This document shows, in pieces, positions 38,752-48,530 of a stretch of 64,000 bases of DNA; position 1 is the first letter of the stretch, and each line of letters starts with the position of its first letter. This stretch comes from Actinomycetota bacterium. Its GTDB lineage: Bacteria > Actinomycetota > CADDZG01 > JAHWKV01. The notes under the pieces are model-generated. The model had not been told where the DNA came from. It was given only the letters and a program-made list of their open reading frames with translations, and searched no databases. Location of the stretch: the NCBI GenBank assembly GCA_019347715.1, contig JAHWKU010000003.1:1-64000 (forward strand). The letters run 5' to 3'. Position numbers and translations under genes: made by a program.

Positions 38752-39534
38752 CTAGCTCAGGAAATCCGATAGCAATCGGGAGATCTTCTCCGGATTTTCG
38801 AGCGCGCCGAGATGTCCTCCCGGCATGGTTTCGAGACGCGCGCCCCCAATCTTCTCGGAATACAGCCGGCCGTAGTCAGCGGCAACCAACTGATCCTTTT
38901 CTCCCCAGCAGACGAGCGACGGGCAAGAGATCCGGTGCAGCCGGCTTTCGAGCTTCGGATCATGAAGATATGGATCCCACCCAACCCTGGCGGTAGCTGC
39001 CTGGCTGCTGATGAACTGCAAGAGGATCTCTTCCGGTGGAGGATCGTCCAGGTCGATCGAAATCAGCAGCTGGGCCAGCGGATGAGATTGGTCTTCGAAT
39101 AGCAGGCTCACCAGCTCAGCCGGTTCGATGCCCCAGATGGTGGGGATCGGTTTGTGTTCGATCCATAGTCCTAACGCGTCGATCAGACAAAGCGACTTCA
39201 GCCGGTCGGGCCACCGGACGGCAACCTCGGCTGCGATCCATCCCCCGAAGGACAGGCCGATGAGGTGAGGCTTTTCGGCTCCGATCGCATCGATCAGATC
39301 GGAATAGTGGAATGCCATGTCCTCGATATCAGCTATTTCTTCGATTCCGCCCGACTCGCCGAATCCGGGATGAGCAGGACAGATGACTTCGAAGCGCTGA
39401 GTGAGCGGTTCCAAAAACTCTGGACCCCAGAAGTCGCCGACCGCAGAGTGCAGATACAAGACCGGTGGGCCCTGCCCGGCGCGCCTCAGATCAACCTTTC
39501 GCCCGCCAACATCGACGATTTCTTGGACGAACAT
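38752..39534 (-). CDS. Alpha/beta hydrolase at the end of the mce operon
   Basis: The 260-residue protein has PVLYLHSAVGDFWGPEF, CPAHPGFGESGG, the elbow IGLSFGGWIAAEVAVRWPDR (Ser ~104), the acid in WGEKDQLVAADYG and His in MPGGHLGALENP. This pattern resembles hydrolases acting after ring cleavage (meta-cleavage-product or epoxide-type) as well as generic esterases. It begins directly after the LLM oxidoreductase stop (TAG then ATG), so it is translated in the same transcript. Confidence 0.83.
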   Translation of the reverse strand: MFVQEIVDVGGRKVDLRRAGQGPPVLYLHSAVGDFWGPEFLEPLTQRFEVICPAHPGFGESGGIEEIADIEDMAFHYSDLIDAIGAEKPHLIGLSFGGWIAAEVAVRWPDRLKSLCLIDALGLWIEHKPIPTIWGIEPAELVSLLFEDQSHPLAQLLISIDLDDPPPEEILLQFISSQAATARVGWDPYLHDPKLESRLHRISCPSLVCWGEKDQLVAADYGRLYSEKIGGARLETMPGGHLGALENPEKISRLLSDFLS

Positions 39535-40680
39535 CTACAGATCCGGAAAATCTTTTCGGAGGTGCGGCATAACCTCGGCTGCGAACATGTCGGTGTTCTT
39601 CCTGGTCAGATCCGCGGGCAGGCTTCCAAGCTGAAGCAGACACAGGACGTTTCCTACTCCGAGCTTTTCAATGTAATGCGCCATCTTGTCTCTTACGGTG
39701 TCCGGACTGCCGACGATCGCGTACGCGCCCGAGTCGATGTCGTCCCAGTCTTTTGCGTCGAGCATGAAGTCGCCCCTTGCCTGAAGGATCCGTATGGCGG
39801 ATTTGGGAGAGGTATAGCCCGGAGGGTAGATGTCGATCCCAGGGAGAAGTCGCTTAGCGAAGTACCAGAGGTGCTCCTCGTACTCCTCGCGGGCCTTCGA
39901 ATCCGACTCGGCGACGTAGACCGGAACCAGCCAGCCTTTCTGCTCCGGATCGGCCTTGTAGCCCTCGCGCTCGCATGCCTCGTCGAAAGCTTTGAAGTTT
40001 CTCTCGAATACCCGGATGTGGAAATAGGGGATCCCCATGTATGAGTAGCGTTTTTTGGCAACGAACTCCATCGTCTCCAGCGAGCCGATGCCTGGTATCC
40101 AGATGGGAGGGTGAGGTTTCTGCATGGGTTTGGGCCATGGGTTGACCCACTGGTAGCGGTAGTACTTCCCGTTGAAGGGGAAGGGACCGTCCTCGGTCCA
40201 TGACCTCAGGATCAGGTCGTGGGCCTCGCTGAATCGCTCCCTTGCTTCCGCCGGGTTGATGCGAAACGAGTAGTACTCCGGTGGCCCGCCGACGACCATT
40301 CCGGCAATCAGCCTTCCTTCCGAAATCACATCGAGAATCGCGAATTCCTCTGCGACTCGAAGCGGTGGGTTGTAAAGCGGAAGAGCATTTCCTATGACCG
40401 CGATCTTGACACGCTCAGTGTTTCGAGCGAGGGTCGCGGCGAATAGGTTGGGCGACGGCATTGTTCCGTAAGCGTTCTGATGATGTTCGTTGACGCAGAC
40501 TCCATCGAAGCCTGCCTCCTCGGCATACTGCAGCTCATCGAGATACCGGTTGTAAAGGAGGCTCCCCTCCTTTGGGTCGTAATAGGAGTTCGGATACCAG
40601 ACCCACGCAGAGCCATGCTTGTCGATGGATTCCGAAGACACGTGCGGCCACGGCATGAGGTGGAAAAAGAAGAACTTCAT
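39535..40680 (-). CDS. Luciferase-like (LLM) flavin-dependent oxidoreductase
   Basis: The 381-residue protein has the LLM TIM-barrel pattern: MKFFFFHLMPWPHV, EEAGFDGVCVNEHHQNAYG, LFAATLARNTERVKIAVIGNALPLYNPPLRVAEE and GRLIAGMVVGGPPEYYSF. Family members use F420 or FMN and reduce or monooxygenate substrates. ATG at 40680 overlaps the Mce-associated protein gene as ATGA; the extra 14 residues in the frame upstream are not needed. The context suggests a role in handling an imported lipid or sterol-like compound, which is inference. Confidence 0.88.
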   Translation of the reverse strand: MKFFFFHLMPWPHVSSESIDKHGSAWVWYPNSYYDPKEGSLLYNRYLDELQYAEEAGFDGVCVNEHHQNAYGTMPSPNLFAATLARNTERVKIAVIGNALPLYNPPLRVAEEFAILDVISEGRLIAGMVVGGPPEYYSFRINPAEARERFSEAHDLILRSWTEDGPFPFNGKYYRYQWVNPWPKPMQKPHPPIWIPGIGSLETMEFVAKKRYSYMGIPYFHIRVFERNFKAFDEACEREGYKADPEQKGWLVPVYVAESDSKAREEYEEHLWYFAKRLLPGIDIYPPGYTSPKSAIRILQARGDFMLDAKDWDDIDSGAYAIVGSPDTVRDKMAHYIEKLGVGNVLCLLQLGSLPADLTRKNTDMFAAEVMPHLRKDFPDL

Positions 40681-41219
40681 GGCTCGATCGCGATGGCAGA
40701 GTCCAGATGGTCCACCCGCCATCCCGCTTCCGTTCGCCGCAGGGAGATCTGGAGTCTCCGGGTTTCGACTTTGGGTTGTTCCAGGGTCTTGTTGTTGCTC
40801 GTGACTTCCACGATCACTACGACAGTAGCCGTTGTGTCTTCGAATGAGTCGAGAGCCGCGGAGATGACCTTGCCGTTGGAGGTGGCCTCGACTTCCCTGA
40901 GAGATTGTTCGTAGCGATCGCCGCCGGTCGCTTCTTGGAAGTCTGTGAGGAAGTTTGTTGTCGACACCTCCGCGATCTCCTGCATATCTTTCTCGAGAGT
41001 CACATGGCTGATTGAGGTGATATGGGTGGAAAATTCCCGCGCCACCGCGACTGCCTCGTCGCCTCTATTGGCGGCCTCATTGCTCAAGTACAACTGGTAT
41101 GACAGGAAGAGGATTACAGTTAGGAGCAAGGCAGTCACGACGGCGAATGCGATCTTGAGCCGGCGAAGTGAAGCTGCCGATCTGTGTTTGGGTTCGATCC
41201 TGCGAAGTTGATCTAACAC
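40677..41219 (-). CDS. Mce-associated membrane protein (VirB8-like)
   Basis: The 180-residue protein has one N-terminal TM helix (~residues 22-45, IAFAVVTALLLTVILFLSYQLYL) and a periplasmic-type domain with VDHLDS at the end, matching the conserved Mas/Mce-associated proteins encoded after mceF in actinobacteria. It overlaps mceF by seven bases and the LLM gene by four. Such proteins stabilise or assist the Mce complex. Confidence 0.88.
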   Translation of the reverse strand: MLDQLRRIEPKHRSAASLRRLKIAFAVVTALLLTVILFLSYQLYLSNEAANRGDEAVAVAREFSTHITSISHVTLEKDMQEIAEVSTTNFLTDFQEATGGDRYEQSLREVEATSNGKVISAALDSFEDTTATVVVIVEVTSNNKTLEQPKVETRRLQISLRRTEAGWRVDHLDSAIAIEP

Positions 41220-42280
41220 TTGAATCCCGTCTCCGGCTGCTTCGGATCCGAACTGTTGAGATCACTTTCCGTTATCGGCCTTGGGGTAGGAGGTGTCCCC
41301 CGGCGGGAGCTCGTCGTATAGCTGCAGCTCGGATTTTCTTCGTTCTGGATGAGATTGAACATGAAGTATGGAGCCGCATAGGCCTTGTAAACCTCGTTTA
41401 AGAAAGGACCCAGATATCTCAATGTGAGGTCAAGATCATCGAGCTGGTTGTGGGTGATTCGGGTCAATTGGGCAAGGTCGGCCACCAGCTGCTCGATCTC
41501 ACCCCTCCTCGACTGCAGGAGTCTCAGGATCTCGCGGTCGAGGACCTGAGATGCGTCAAGAGTTCTTTCGAATTCGAGTCTTCGTTTGGCAAGGGAATCG
41601 GCCACCTCTGCCAGTGAACCAGCTGCAGATACGAAGTCCTCTCTGCTGGCGTTGAAGGCGCTCTGAACGTCTGCGCCAGAGGAGAGTCCGAGCGCTATCT
41701 CTGCATCTCTTGCCGCGCCGATGGCGGAGAGGGTGTCGATGGCTAGAAGAAGGTTCTTCAGGTCGGGTCCGTGTCCTCTCAGCCCTGCTCCAAGTTCATG
41801 CACCAGCGTCGACAGAGCGGTCGGATCGAGGGATTCCAGAACTGCACTCAGTTCTCTCAGTAAGTCCTCGGTTTGGATGGGAATGGACGTTCTGGCGTTT
41901 TCTATCACGTCGCCGTCGGTAAAGAATGGGGCGCCGGTTCTCTCCGGAAGGATGTCGATGAACTGTTCTCCGACAGCGCTCTTGTAGAGGATCCGAGCTC
42001 TCGTGTCCTCCTTGGGAATGCGCCATTTCGCTTCGATGATCATCTCGATCTTGACGGCATTCTCGGTTAGCTCCATCTCTCCAACTCGTCCCACCTGAAC
42101 GCCCCTGTAGGTGACTTCCTGGTTCGTGAAAACTCCACCAGCATGATTGAAGATCCCGTAGATCGTGTAAGTCTTCCCAAAGACGGTCGGCAGGATCTGG
42201 ACCGCGAGCAGGAAGAAGAGCATTGAAGCGAGGACGAAGAAGGCCAAAGCGTTGACGAGGACTCTTCTGGTGACCCTCAT
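41213..42280 (-). CDS. mceF: Mce family protein MceF
   Basis: The 355-residue protein has an N-terminal TM helix (ALAFFVLASMLFFLLAVQI), a MCE/MlaD domain (YTIYGIFNHAGGVFTNQEVTYRGVQVGRV, residues ~35-115), and a long helical tail of the Mce tubule type with repeated leucine heptads. ATG at 42280 overlaps the mceE stop (ATGA). Confidence 0.93.
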   Translation of the reverse strand: MRVTRRVLVNALAFFVLASMLFFLLAVQILPTVFGKTYTIYGIFNHAGGVFTNQEVTYRGVQVGRVGEMELTENAVKIEMIIEAKWRIPKEDTRARILYKSAVGEQFIDILPERTGAPFFTDGDVIENARTSIPIQTEDLLRELSAVLESLDPTALSTLVHELGAGLRGHGPDLKNLLLAIDTLSAIGAARDAEIALGLSSGADVQSAFNASREDFVSAAGSLAEVADSLAKRRLEFERTLDASQVLDREILRLLQSRRGEIEQLVADLAQLTRITHNQLDDLDLTLRYLGPFLNEVYKAYAAPYFMFNLIQNEENPSCSYTTSSRRGTPPTPRPITESDLNSSDPKQPETGFKC

Positions 42281-43203
42281 TGCGGCCCCTCGTTGGATCC
42301 ATGCACCGTCACGTCCAGCTGCACGTAGTCTCCCGGAATGACTCTCGGCCAAAGATCGACAAAGCGGGCCAGCGCGGTGAGGCTTCGTTCGAGGTCTCCC
42401 GTCGAGGTCATCACCTGATCTAGGATGAGGCGCAGATCTTTGAGAGATCGGTCGGATGCTTCGAACGTTGCTTCCGAGTACCGCGCGGAGACTGCCGCAA
42501 AGCGGTCAAGGGCTGAAACGAGACGATTTAGATCTTCCTGCTGGTCTGCCAGTATCGCGGTGGCATCGGCAGAGGAGTCCACCGAGCTCTGGATAGCCTC
42601 AGAGCTAGAGCCGAGAGCGTCGAATGCGACGTTGAGAGAGTCAACTGCAGCGTTGATTTCATCCGAGCGTCCCGCGATTGTCCCGGTCACCCGGCGTAGT
42701 TCAGCGAAGACCTGACCCAGTTCCTCCTCTTTGTCCCGGACGATGTCGGCAGAGGAATTGATGAACACCGCGAAGTCCGCGATGGAGCCTCCTTCGAGGA
42801 TTTCGCCGAGCCGGATGAAGACATCTTGAAGCTCCGCCTTCTTGGAAGTTCTCTCGATTGGGATCCTGGCCCCTGCTCGCAGCCTTCCTTCCGGCTGTTC
42901 ACCCAGCGGCGGAGCTATCTCCACGAACTTCTCGCCGAGAAGGGAAGTCGATCTGATGATCGCCAGCGAGTTGGCCGGAAGTACTTCGCGCGGGTTGATG
43001 CGCATCGTCACCTTTGCCAGGTAGCCTTCGAGTTCGATCTTCGTGACCGTTCCCACCTGAACATCGGAGATCTGAACGGCAGCCCTCGGGACCAGATCGC
43101 CAACGTCTGCGAATATCGCTTCAACGTCGTAGCTTCCGTCGGAAGTGCAGGAAGACAGGCCGATGGCAGCGACCAAGAGCGCAATGCCGAGCAGCCGCTT
43201 CAC
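42277..43203 (-). CDS. mceE: Mce family lipoprotein MceE
   Basis: The 308-residue protein starts with a lipoprotein signal (KRLLGIALLVAAIGLSSC, lipobox cysteine at 19), like the LprK/MceE subunit of mycobacterial operons. The MCE domain follows (DVEAIFADVGDLVPRAAVQI), then an Asp/Ser-rich helical tail. GTG at 43203 overlaps the mceD stop as GTGA, which decides it against a longer start at 43254 or 43233. Confidence 0.93.
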   Translation of the reverse strand: MKRLLGIALLVAAIGLSSCTSDGSYDVEAIFADVGDLVPRAAVQISDVQVGTVTKIELEGYLAKVTMRINPREVLPANSLAIIRSTSLLGEKFVEIAPPLGEQPEGRLRAGARIPIERTSKKAELQDVFIRLGEILEGGSIADFAVFINSSADIVRDKEEELGQVFAELRRVTGTIAGRSDEINAAVDSLNVAFDALGSSSEAIQSSVDSSADATAILADQQEDLNRLVSALDRFAAVSARYSEATFEASDRSLKDLRLILDQVMTSTGDLERSLTALARFVDLWPRVIPGDYVQLDVTVHGSNEGPQ

Positions 43204-44438
43204 TTTCCGCCTCCAAACACTGAGTCGATCCATCGACCCAGAGAGACGAACCACTTCGTGATTCGCCCAGGGCTGGACTGTTTGACTGCCGATGGTTGCT
43301 CGATAGCGAGTGGCTTGGCCGACACGCCTGCAGGAGCTCGAGGCTCATCGATGGCTGATGCTCCCGTCGCAGCCAAGTCACCAGACGATGTGGAGGCCGG
43401 CGCAGATACCGGTGGGGGGCAGGTAAGCAGGTTCAGCGGAGGGGTGCATAGAGCCGGAGAGCCGCCATGTTCGTCACGCACGTCGAGATGTGTGACGCCC
43501 TCGAAAGTGTGAACGACTCCGCCGTTGTGGGATTCCTCCGCGCCGTCCGCCAGAACGTGAAGCCAGTCGTTGGAGCGGATCAACGAGTCCTGATGGCGAA
43601 GGGCGGCCTGGGTGGTGTTCGTGAGGATCACGAGATCCTGTTCCAGAGTGGGGCGGTTTTCCTTGATGATTCCTCCGAGCTGCTCGGTCACGACGGCCAG
43701 GTTCGAAAGGACACCCTCCAGAGATGCCTTCTCGTCTGCAATGGCCCCGAGGGCCTGCGCCATCCTCGTGTTGACCTGCGTGATCTCGGTTTGCTTCTCC
43801 GCGAGGGCCGACATGAGACTCGAGAGGCGAACGACGATGGAGTCGAGGTGAGCGGACTCGGAGACGATCACCTCTGAGACTTTGCCTGCGCCTCCCAGCG
43901 TCGCATCGATGTCCGACCCTGCTCCCTCGAGAGCATTGGCCAGGTTTTGGACCGCGGCTCCAAGGGCACCAGGGTCGGAAGCGGTCCCGGCCTCAACCGC
44001 TTCGAGGAACTTCTTCAGGCTGGATAGGACGTCGTCCAGCTCCACCGGGATGGAGGTTCGGTCGACGCCCAACACGTCGCCGTCTTTGAGGATGGGACCG
44101 GATTCGTATGGCGGCGAGAGCTGTATGTAGCGATCGGATATGAGGGAGATGGGAACGATGAACGCGGTAGCGTCGGCGGGGACTTTGTGTTCCGACTCGA
44201 TCGACATGACGACCTTCACCCTTTGTCCCTCCGGCGTGACCGAGACCACCTCGCCGATGGGTACGCCGAGCACGCTGACGGCGGATTCACTGAACAAACC
44301 GATGGCCTTATCGAAATAGGCCGTAACGGTATAGGTGTCGTCCTTCTCTGCCGCTCCGGAGAAATAGACGTAAGACGAAACGCCCAGCAGGGCCACCGAC
44401 GCAACGGCCACCAAAACGGCTACGGCTTTCGTCCTCAT
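43200..44438 (-). CDS. mceD: Mce family protein MceD
   Basis: The 412-residue protein has an N-terminal TM anchor (~residues 6-25), an MCE domain (YTVTAYFDKAIGLFSESAVSV) and a long helical tail with a low-complexity C-terminus (Pro/Ala/Ser-rich, ~340-412) ending in GGGK. Overlaps mceC by ATGA and mceE by GTGA. Confidence 0.93.
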   Translation of the reverse strand: MRTKAVAVLVAVASVALLGVSSYVYFSGAAEKDDTYTVTAYFDKAIGLFSESAVSVLGVPIGEVVSVTPEGQRVKVVMSIESEHKVPADATAFIVPISLISDRYIQLSPPYESGPILKDGDVLGVDRTSIPVELDDVLSSLKKFLEAVEAGTASDPGALGAAVQNLANALEGAGSDIDATLGGAGKVSEVIVSESAHLDSIVVRLSSLMSALAEKQTEITQVNTRMAQALGAIADEKASLEGVLSNLAVVTEQLGGIIKENRPTLEQDLVILTNTTQAALRHQDSLIRSNDWLHVLADGAEESHNGGVVHTFEGVTHLDVRDEHGGSPALCTPPLNLLTCPPPVSAPASTSSGDLAATGASAIDEPRAPAGVSAKPLAIEQPSAVKQSSPGRITKWFVSLGRWIDSVFGGGK

Positions 44439-45427
44439 GGTCCGCAGTCCGCTGGAGGTCCGACGGTTGTCCCTATCGGCTCGATCGAATAGATGCAGAT
44501 GCTGGCCCATCTTCCGTTGTGGGTGATCCGGGCGAGACTCTCGGATGACGGTCCGAGAAGCCGGATCGCCTCTTCCAGTTCTGCGAGATTGCGGTCGACG
44601 ATCAGGAGGGTTGCATGGAGGTCTCTCAGCAGCGCGTTGATCTGACCGCGGTTGTCTTTGAGCAGACCTCCGAACGAACGCATCAGCAGGTCGGTGTTCC
44701 GCAGGAGACTGCTCACAGTCGCCCGCCGTCTGGCCAAGACCTCCAGGGCCTCATTGCCGTGAGTCAACAGTCGCTGGATGTCGGGCGATGATTCATCGAG
44801 AGTGGCAACCAATTCATCTCCTCTTTCGAGGAGCGACCCGAGGGCATCAGCCTGCGAGGCAAGAGCAGTAGTGACGGCAGCCGCGCCCTCCGCAGTCCTG
44901 GCCAAATTTCTTTCGGGATCGTCTGCGACCGTCGCCAGCGCTCTGAACGACTCGTTGAGCTTTTCCGCGTCGATTTCTTCGAGCAGGGCGACACCTGAGT
45001 TGGATGCCTGATAGATCTCAAACGGGATCTTGGTCAGTTCCATAGGGATCGTGTCTCCCTCTTCGAGGGGCCGGCCGGGCTTCTTGGCATCGATCGAAAC
45101 GAACTTCGTCCCGAGCAAAGTCTTGAGAGAGATCTCGGCGGTGGCTTCGCGGGGGATCCGAACATCGTCGGAAATCTCCATCGTTACCAGCACTCTGTCT
45201 TTGGCCAGTTCGATCCCGGTCACATTGCCGACTTTGATTCCTGCCACTCTCACTTCATTGCCCTGGCTGAGTCCCGCCGCATCAGCGAATTCCGCCTGGA
45301 TCGTGTAATTGCTGGCGATGAAAGGCAGCTTGTTCAAATTGAAGGCCAGCGCAAGGAGGAGTCCGAGGCCGATCAATGACGCGATGCCGATGACTATCGG
45401 GTTGCGCTCACGGAAGGTGACCTTCAT
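44435..45427 (-). CDS. mceC: Mce family protein MceC
   Basis: The 330-residue protein has the TM anchor VIGIASLIGLGLLLALAFNL, MCE domain (YTIQAEFADAAGLSQGNEVRVAGI) and helical tail. Four-base overlaps join it to mceB and mceD. Confidence 0.93.
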   Translation of the reverse strand: MKVTFRERNPIVIGIASLIGLGLLLALAFNLNKLPFIASNYTIQAEFADAAGLSQGNEVRVAGIKVGNVTGIELAKDRVLVTMEISDDVRIPREATAEISLKTLLGTKFVSIDAKKPGRPLEEGDTIPMELTKIPFEIYQASNSGVALLEEIDAEKLNESFRALATVADDPERNLARTAEGAAAVTTALASQADALGSLLERGDELVATLDESSPDIQRLLTHGNEALEVLARRRATVSSLLRNTDLLMRSFGGLLKDNRGQINALLRDLHATLLIVDRNLAELEEAIRLLGPSSESLARITHNGRWASICIYSIEPIGTTVGPPADCGP

Positions 45428-46467
45428 CGCGGCCCCCCGAGTGGTGAGAACAGAAGTCCGGCGAGACCGTTATCGGGGGCCAGGGACGAAGAAGCGGCGG
45501 GGGCGCGGCATCCCTCCTGTTCAGACTCGCACAGAGAGAAAATGTAAAGGTTCGCCCATTCTCCGTACGTCGTGGCTCTCGCGGTTGCCCGGAAGACGTG
45601 GTGAAGATTCCCCGCTATCTGATTTACGTCCTCCTGGTGATCGACCAGCAGTGAGAGAAGAGTTCCGATATCCCTGATGCTCTGATCCAGCCCAGGCCTA
45701 TTGTCATTGATCAGCCTTCCGAAGTTGCCTGTGGCCTGGTCCAGGTTCGCGAGGATGCGGTCAACCTCTGGAGCTCTGTCTGCAAGGACTCCGGTAATGT
45801 CCGCTAGATTCGACAGCAGCCTCTGGAGCTGAGCCCGTTCGTTCACTAACGAACCGGCTGTGTCGTCCAGATTGGCCACCAGTGAAGCGATGGCCGCGTC
45901 GCGCGCCGCGAGATCGTTCGTCACCCTGGCCGTATCGGCGAAGATCGCATCGAGATCTTCTGCGTGTTGGCCGAAGGAAACAATGAGGGCCTTCGACAGA
46001 GTGTTGACGTCTGCGGCCTCGAATCCCTGGACCAGTGGTTTCAGGTTGTTGAAGACTTTTCCGAAGTCCAGTGATCCCTTCGTCTGATCCACGGGTATGC
46101 GGTCTCCGTCGGCAAGGAATGGCGGAGAGGCGCGCTCGGGAGGCTCGAGCGAGATCATTCGCTGTCCGACGAGGTTGCGAAACCGGATGACGACCCTCGT
46201 CTGCTTTGGCACCCGCACCTCGCGCTCGATCAGCAGCTTCACGATCGCGTGCCCGTCCTCTACTCGAAAAGATTCCACCTTGCCAACGGACACACCCGCG
46301 AGAGTGACGAGGTCGCCTCTTAAGACTCCAGTTGCTTCCTCGAAGACCGCCTCGACTGCGTACTGTCTTTTGAAAGGCCCGTAGTTACCGATGACGTTGG
46401 CAAGAAGCGCGGTTACCGCGATCGTAAAGACGACGAATACCGCGAGCTTGACGAAGGTCCCCTTCAC
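45424..46467 (-). CDS. mceB: Mce family protein MceB
   Basis: The 347-residue protein has an N-terminal TM helix (VKLAVFVVFTIAVTALLANV), MCE domain (YAVEAVFEEATGVLRGDLVTL) and helical tail with a C-terminal CESEQEGC pair. It overlaps mceA and mceC by four bases each. Confidence 0.93.
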   Translation of the reverse strand: MKGTFVKLAVFVVFTIAVTALLANVIGNYGPFKRQYAVEAVFEEATGVLRGDLVTLAGVSVGKVESFRVEDGHAIVKLLIEREVRVPKQTRVVIRFRNLVGQRMISLEPPERASPPFLADGDRIPVDQTKGSLDFGKVFNNLKPLVQGFEAADVNTLSKALIVSFGQHAEDLDAIFADTARVTNDLAARDAAIASLVANLDDTAGSLVNERAQLQRLLSNLADITGVLADRAPEVDRILANLDQATGNFGRLINDNRPGLDQSIRDIGTLLSLLVDHQEDVNQIAGNLHHVFRATARATTYGEWANLYIFSLCESEQEGCRAPAASSSLAPDNGLAGLLFSPLGGPR

Positions 46468-47666
46468 AGGAGGTCCTCGGGAATGAGACCGTGGTCATCC
46501 CGGATCGGGCCGTAGACCAATGAGGTTAGGTCTGAGACGTCCTGACCGAACGGAACCGTCAGCAATACCTTCAGCTGGGCGTTGTATGCGGCGGCCGCGG
46601 TGGCTGAATTTGGTTTCGGTTTCGTGAACGCGTTATAACCCCCCGGCGACTTCACCGGCTCTCCCGACAGGTTCCATACCTGCCAGCAAGTAGACCCGGC
46701 GAGACTGGGGTGAGTGGAGGCGACCGTCTCTCCCGTGACTCCGTTGGTGCATCCTACCGACATGTTCGTCACCCACGACTGCGTGAAGTTCTTGAGAGAA
46801 GTGACGATGAAGGGCAGGCTCTTCCGATGGCCTGCGACGAGATCCAGGATGTCGACCCCCTTGACGGAAATATCGACTAGGTCGCCATACCGGCTTTCCA
46901 TGATCTGGCCGAGTTCGTCAAGCCAGGTCGGCGCGTTTCTGAGCGACGCTTTTGCGTCGTTTCGGTTAGCCAGTACAACGCGGTTGAACGAGTCGAAGTC
47001 TTCCAGGGCGCCTGCAAGGCTGGGGGCGGAGCGTGCAAGCGCGTCGGCCCCCTCGTCCAGGCCGCCCAAGACCCGGTCGAGAGAGTCCTGATTGGAATTC
47101 AGGTTTCGCAATGCAAGCAGACTGTTATTGATCGCTCTTCGGGCTGCGTCTTCCTGGCCTTTAACCCCTTCTGCCAGAGTGCTGAACGCGGCCCCGAGAT
47201 CGCCTGGCTCTATCGCCATCAGTACCGGGAGAAGCTGCTCCATCACTTCCTCGAGCTCGAACGAGGCGAGCGTTCGCTCGATGGGAATCTCATCGCCGGC
47301 TTGCAGACGGCCGGTAGGTGCCTCAAGCGAATCGCGCAGTTCAACGAATTTCTCGCCGAACAGAGTCTTGCCTCGGATCGCGGCCCCGACGTTGTTCGGC
47401 ACTCTGTGGGCGGGATCCATCTCGAGCTGGATCACCGCGTTGCCTGCCTCGTCTGCTTCGATTTCTCCTATGCGTCCGACCAGCACGCCTCGCAGCTTCA
47501 CGTCGCCGCCGGCCTCGAGGAGCTGGCCCGCGCGATCGAATGTGACCGTGACCGGATAAGACCTGCGCATTCCGCCGGACAGCACGAAGCTCACCAATGC
47601 TAGCCCCGCCACAAGCGCGAGCATGGTCACGAGCCCGAGACCTACAAAGAGTTTGTTGACCTTCAA
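46464..47666 (-). CDS. mceA: Mce family protein MceA
   Basis: The 400-residue protein has the TM anchor GLGLVTMLALVAGLALVSFV and MCE domain (YPVTVTFDRAGQLLEAGGDVKLRGV). A helical tail follows, with the mce1A-like end containing cysteines CTNGVTGE and CWQVWN. A TTG start at 47666 overlaps the yrbE stop as TTGA; the alternative at 47699 has no ribosome binding site and lies within yrbEB. Confidence 0.92.
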   Translation of the reverse strand: MKVNKLFVGLGLVTMLALVAGLALVSFVLSGGMRRSYPVTVTFDRAGQLLEAGGDVKLRGVLVGRIGEIEADEAGNAVIQLEMDPAHRVPNNVGAAIRGKTLFGEKFVELRDSLEAPTGRLQAGDEIPIERTLASFELEEVMEQLLPVLMAIEPGDLGAAFSTLAEGVKGQEDAARRAINNSLLALRNLNSNQDSLDRVLGGLDEGADALARSAPSLAGALEDFDSFNRVVLANRNDAKASLRNAPTWLDELGQIMESRYGDLVDISVKGVDILDLVAGHRKSLPFIVTSLKNFTQSWVTNMSVGCTNGVTGETVASTHPSLAGSTCWQVWNLSGEPVKSPGGYNAFTKPKPNSATAAAAYNAQLKVLLTVPFGQDVSDLTSLVYGPIRDDHGLIPEDLL

Positions 47667-48523
47667 CCGGCTATCCGGACCGTGTCCTGTGCTCCCCACA
47701 TGACTGCCGACATCGCGAGGTTCAAGACGTTGATGGTGACGATGCTCGAGCGGATGGCCTTGCCGACAGCAACTCCAACCCCCGATGGTCCCCCTGATGC
47801 ATTAAAGCCGTAGTAGCAATGGATCAGAGCAACAGCCGCTGCAAACGTCCAGGCTTTGATCAGCGAATAGAAGACGTCTATGGGCGGAAGGAAGAGATGG
47901 AAGTAGTGCGAGAACGTTCCACCGGATAATCCGTAGAGCTTCGTGACTGCCAGCTCGGTGGCAAGGTAAGAAGCGAACAGCGAGATCAGATAAAGGGGAG
48001 TGATGGCGATGAGAGCGGCTATGACCCGGGTGGATACGAGGTAACGCAAAGTCGGAATCGCCATAACCTCGAGGGCGTCGATCTCATCGTTGATCCTCAT
48101 CGCGCCCAGCTCGGCTGTGAAAGCTGCACCGACCTGGGCCGCGAGAGTGACCCCCGCGATCAAAGGAGTGATCTCTCTGGTGTTGGCGAAAGCTGAGACG
48201 AAGCCGGTGAAAGCTTCGGCACCGATCAGCTCCAGACCTTTGTAGCCCTGGAGGCCTACCAGGCCGCCGGTGATGAACGACATGAAGAAAATAACGCCGG
48301 CCGTTCCCGCTCCAACAATCAGCGCCCCGGCTCCCCACGTGATCTCGCCGACGATGCGAAGGACTTCGCCTAGATGTTTGGGGACCGCGATAAATGCTTG
48401 TTGAATTGCGCGCAGATAAAAGTACGTCTGCTCACCGAGCTTTTCGACCCCGTACACCGCTCGTCTGATCAGGAACCTTCCCGCACTGAGCGGAGCCGGA
48501 AGGGAAGGGTCGAGCTGAGCCAT
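47663..48523 (-). CDS. yrbEB: MlaE/YrbE permease of the Mce system, second copy
   Basis: The 286-residue permease has five to six membrane helices and the MlaE signature region VAAQVGAAFTAELGAMRINDEIDALEVM, where the conserved coupling-helix glutamates and arginine lie. It probably pairs with the next YrbE subunit to form the channel with the MlaF ATPase. Confidence 0.94.
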   Translation of the reverse strand: MAQLDPSLPAPLSAGRFLIRRAVYGVEKLGEQTYFYLRAIQQAFIAVPKHLGEVLRIVGEITWGAGALIVGAGTAGVIFFMSFITGGLVGLQGYKGLELIGAEAFTGFVSAFANTREITPLIAGVTLAAQVGAAFTAELGAMRINDEIDALEVMAIPTLRYLVSTRVIAALIAITPLYLISLFASYLATELAVTKLYGLSGGTFSHYFHLFLPPIDVFYSLIKAWTFAAAVALIHCYYGFNASGGPSGVGVAVGKAIRSSIVTINVLNLAMSAVMWGAQDTVRIAG

Positions 48524-48530
48524 CTGCCTC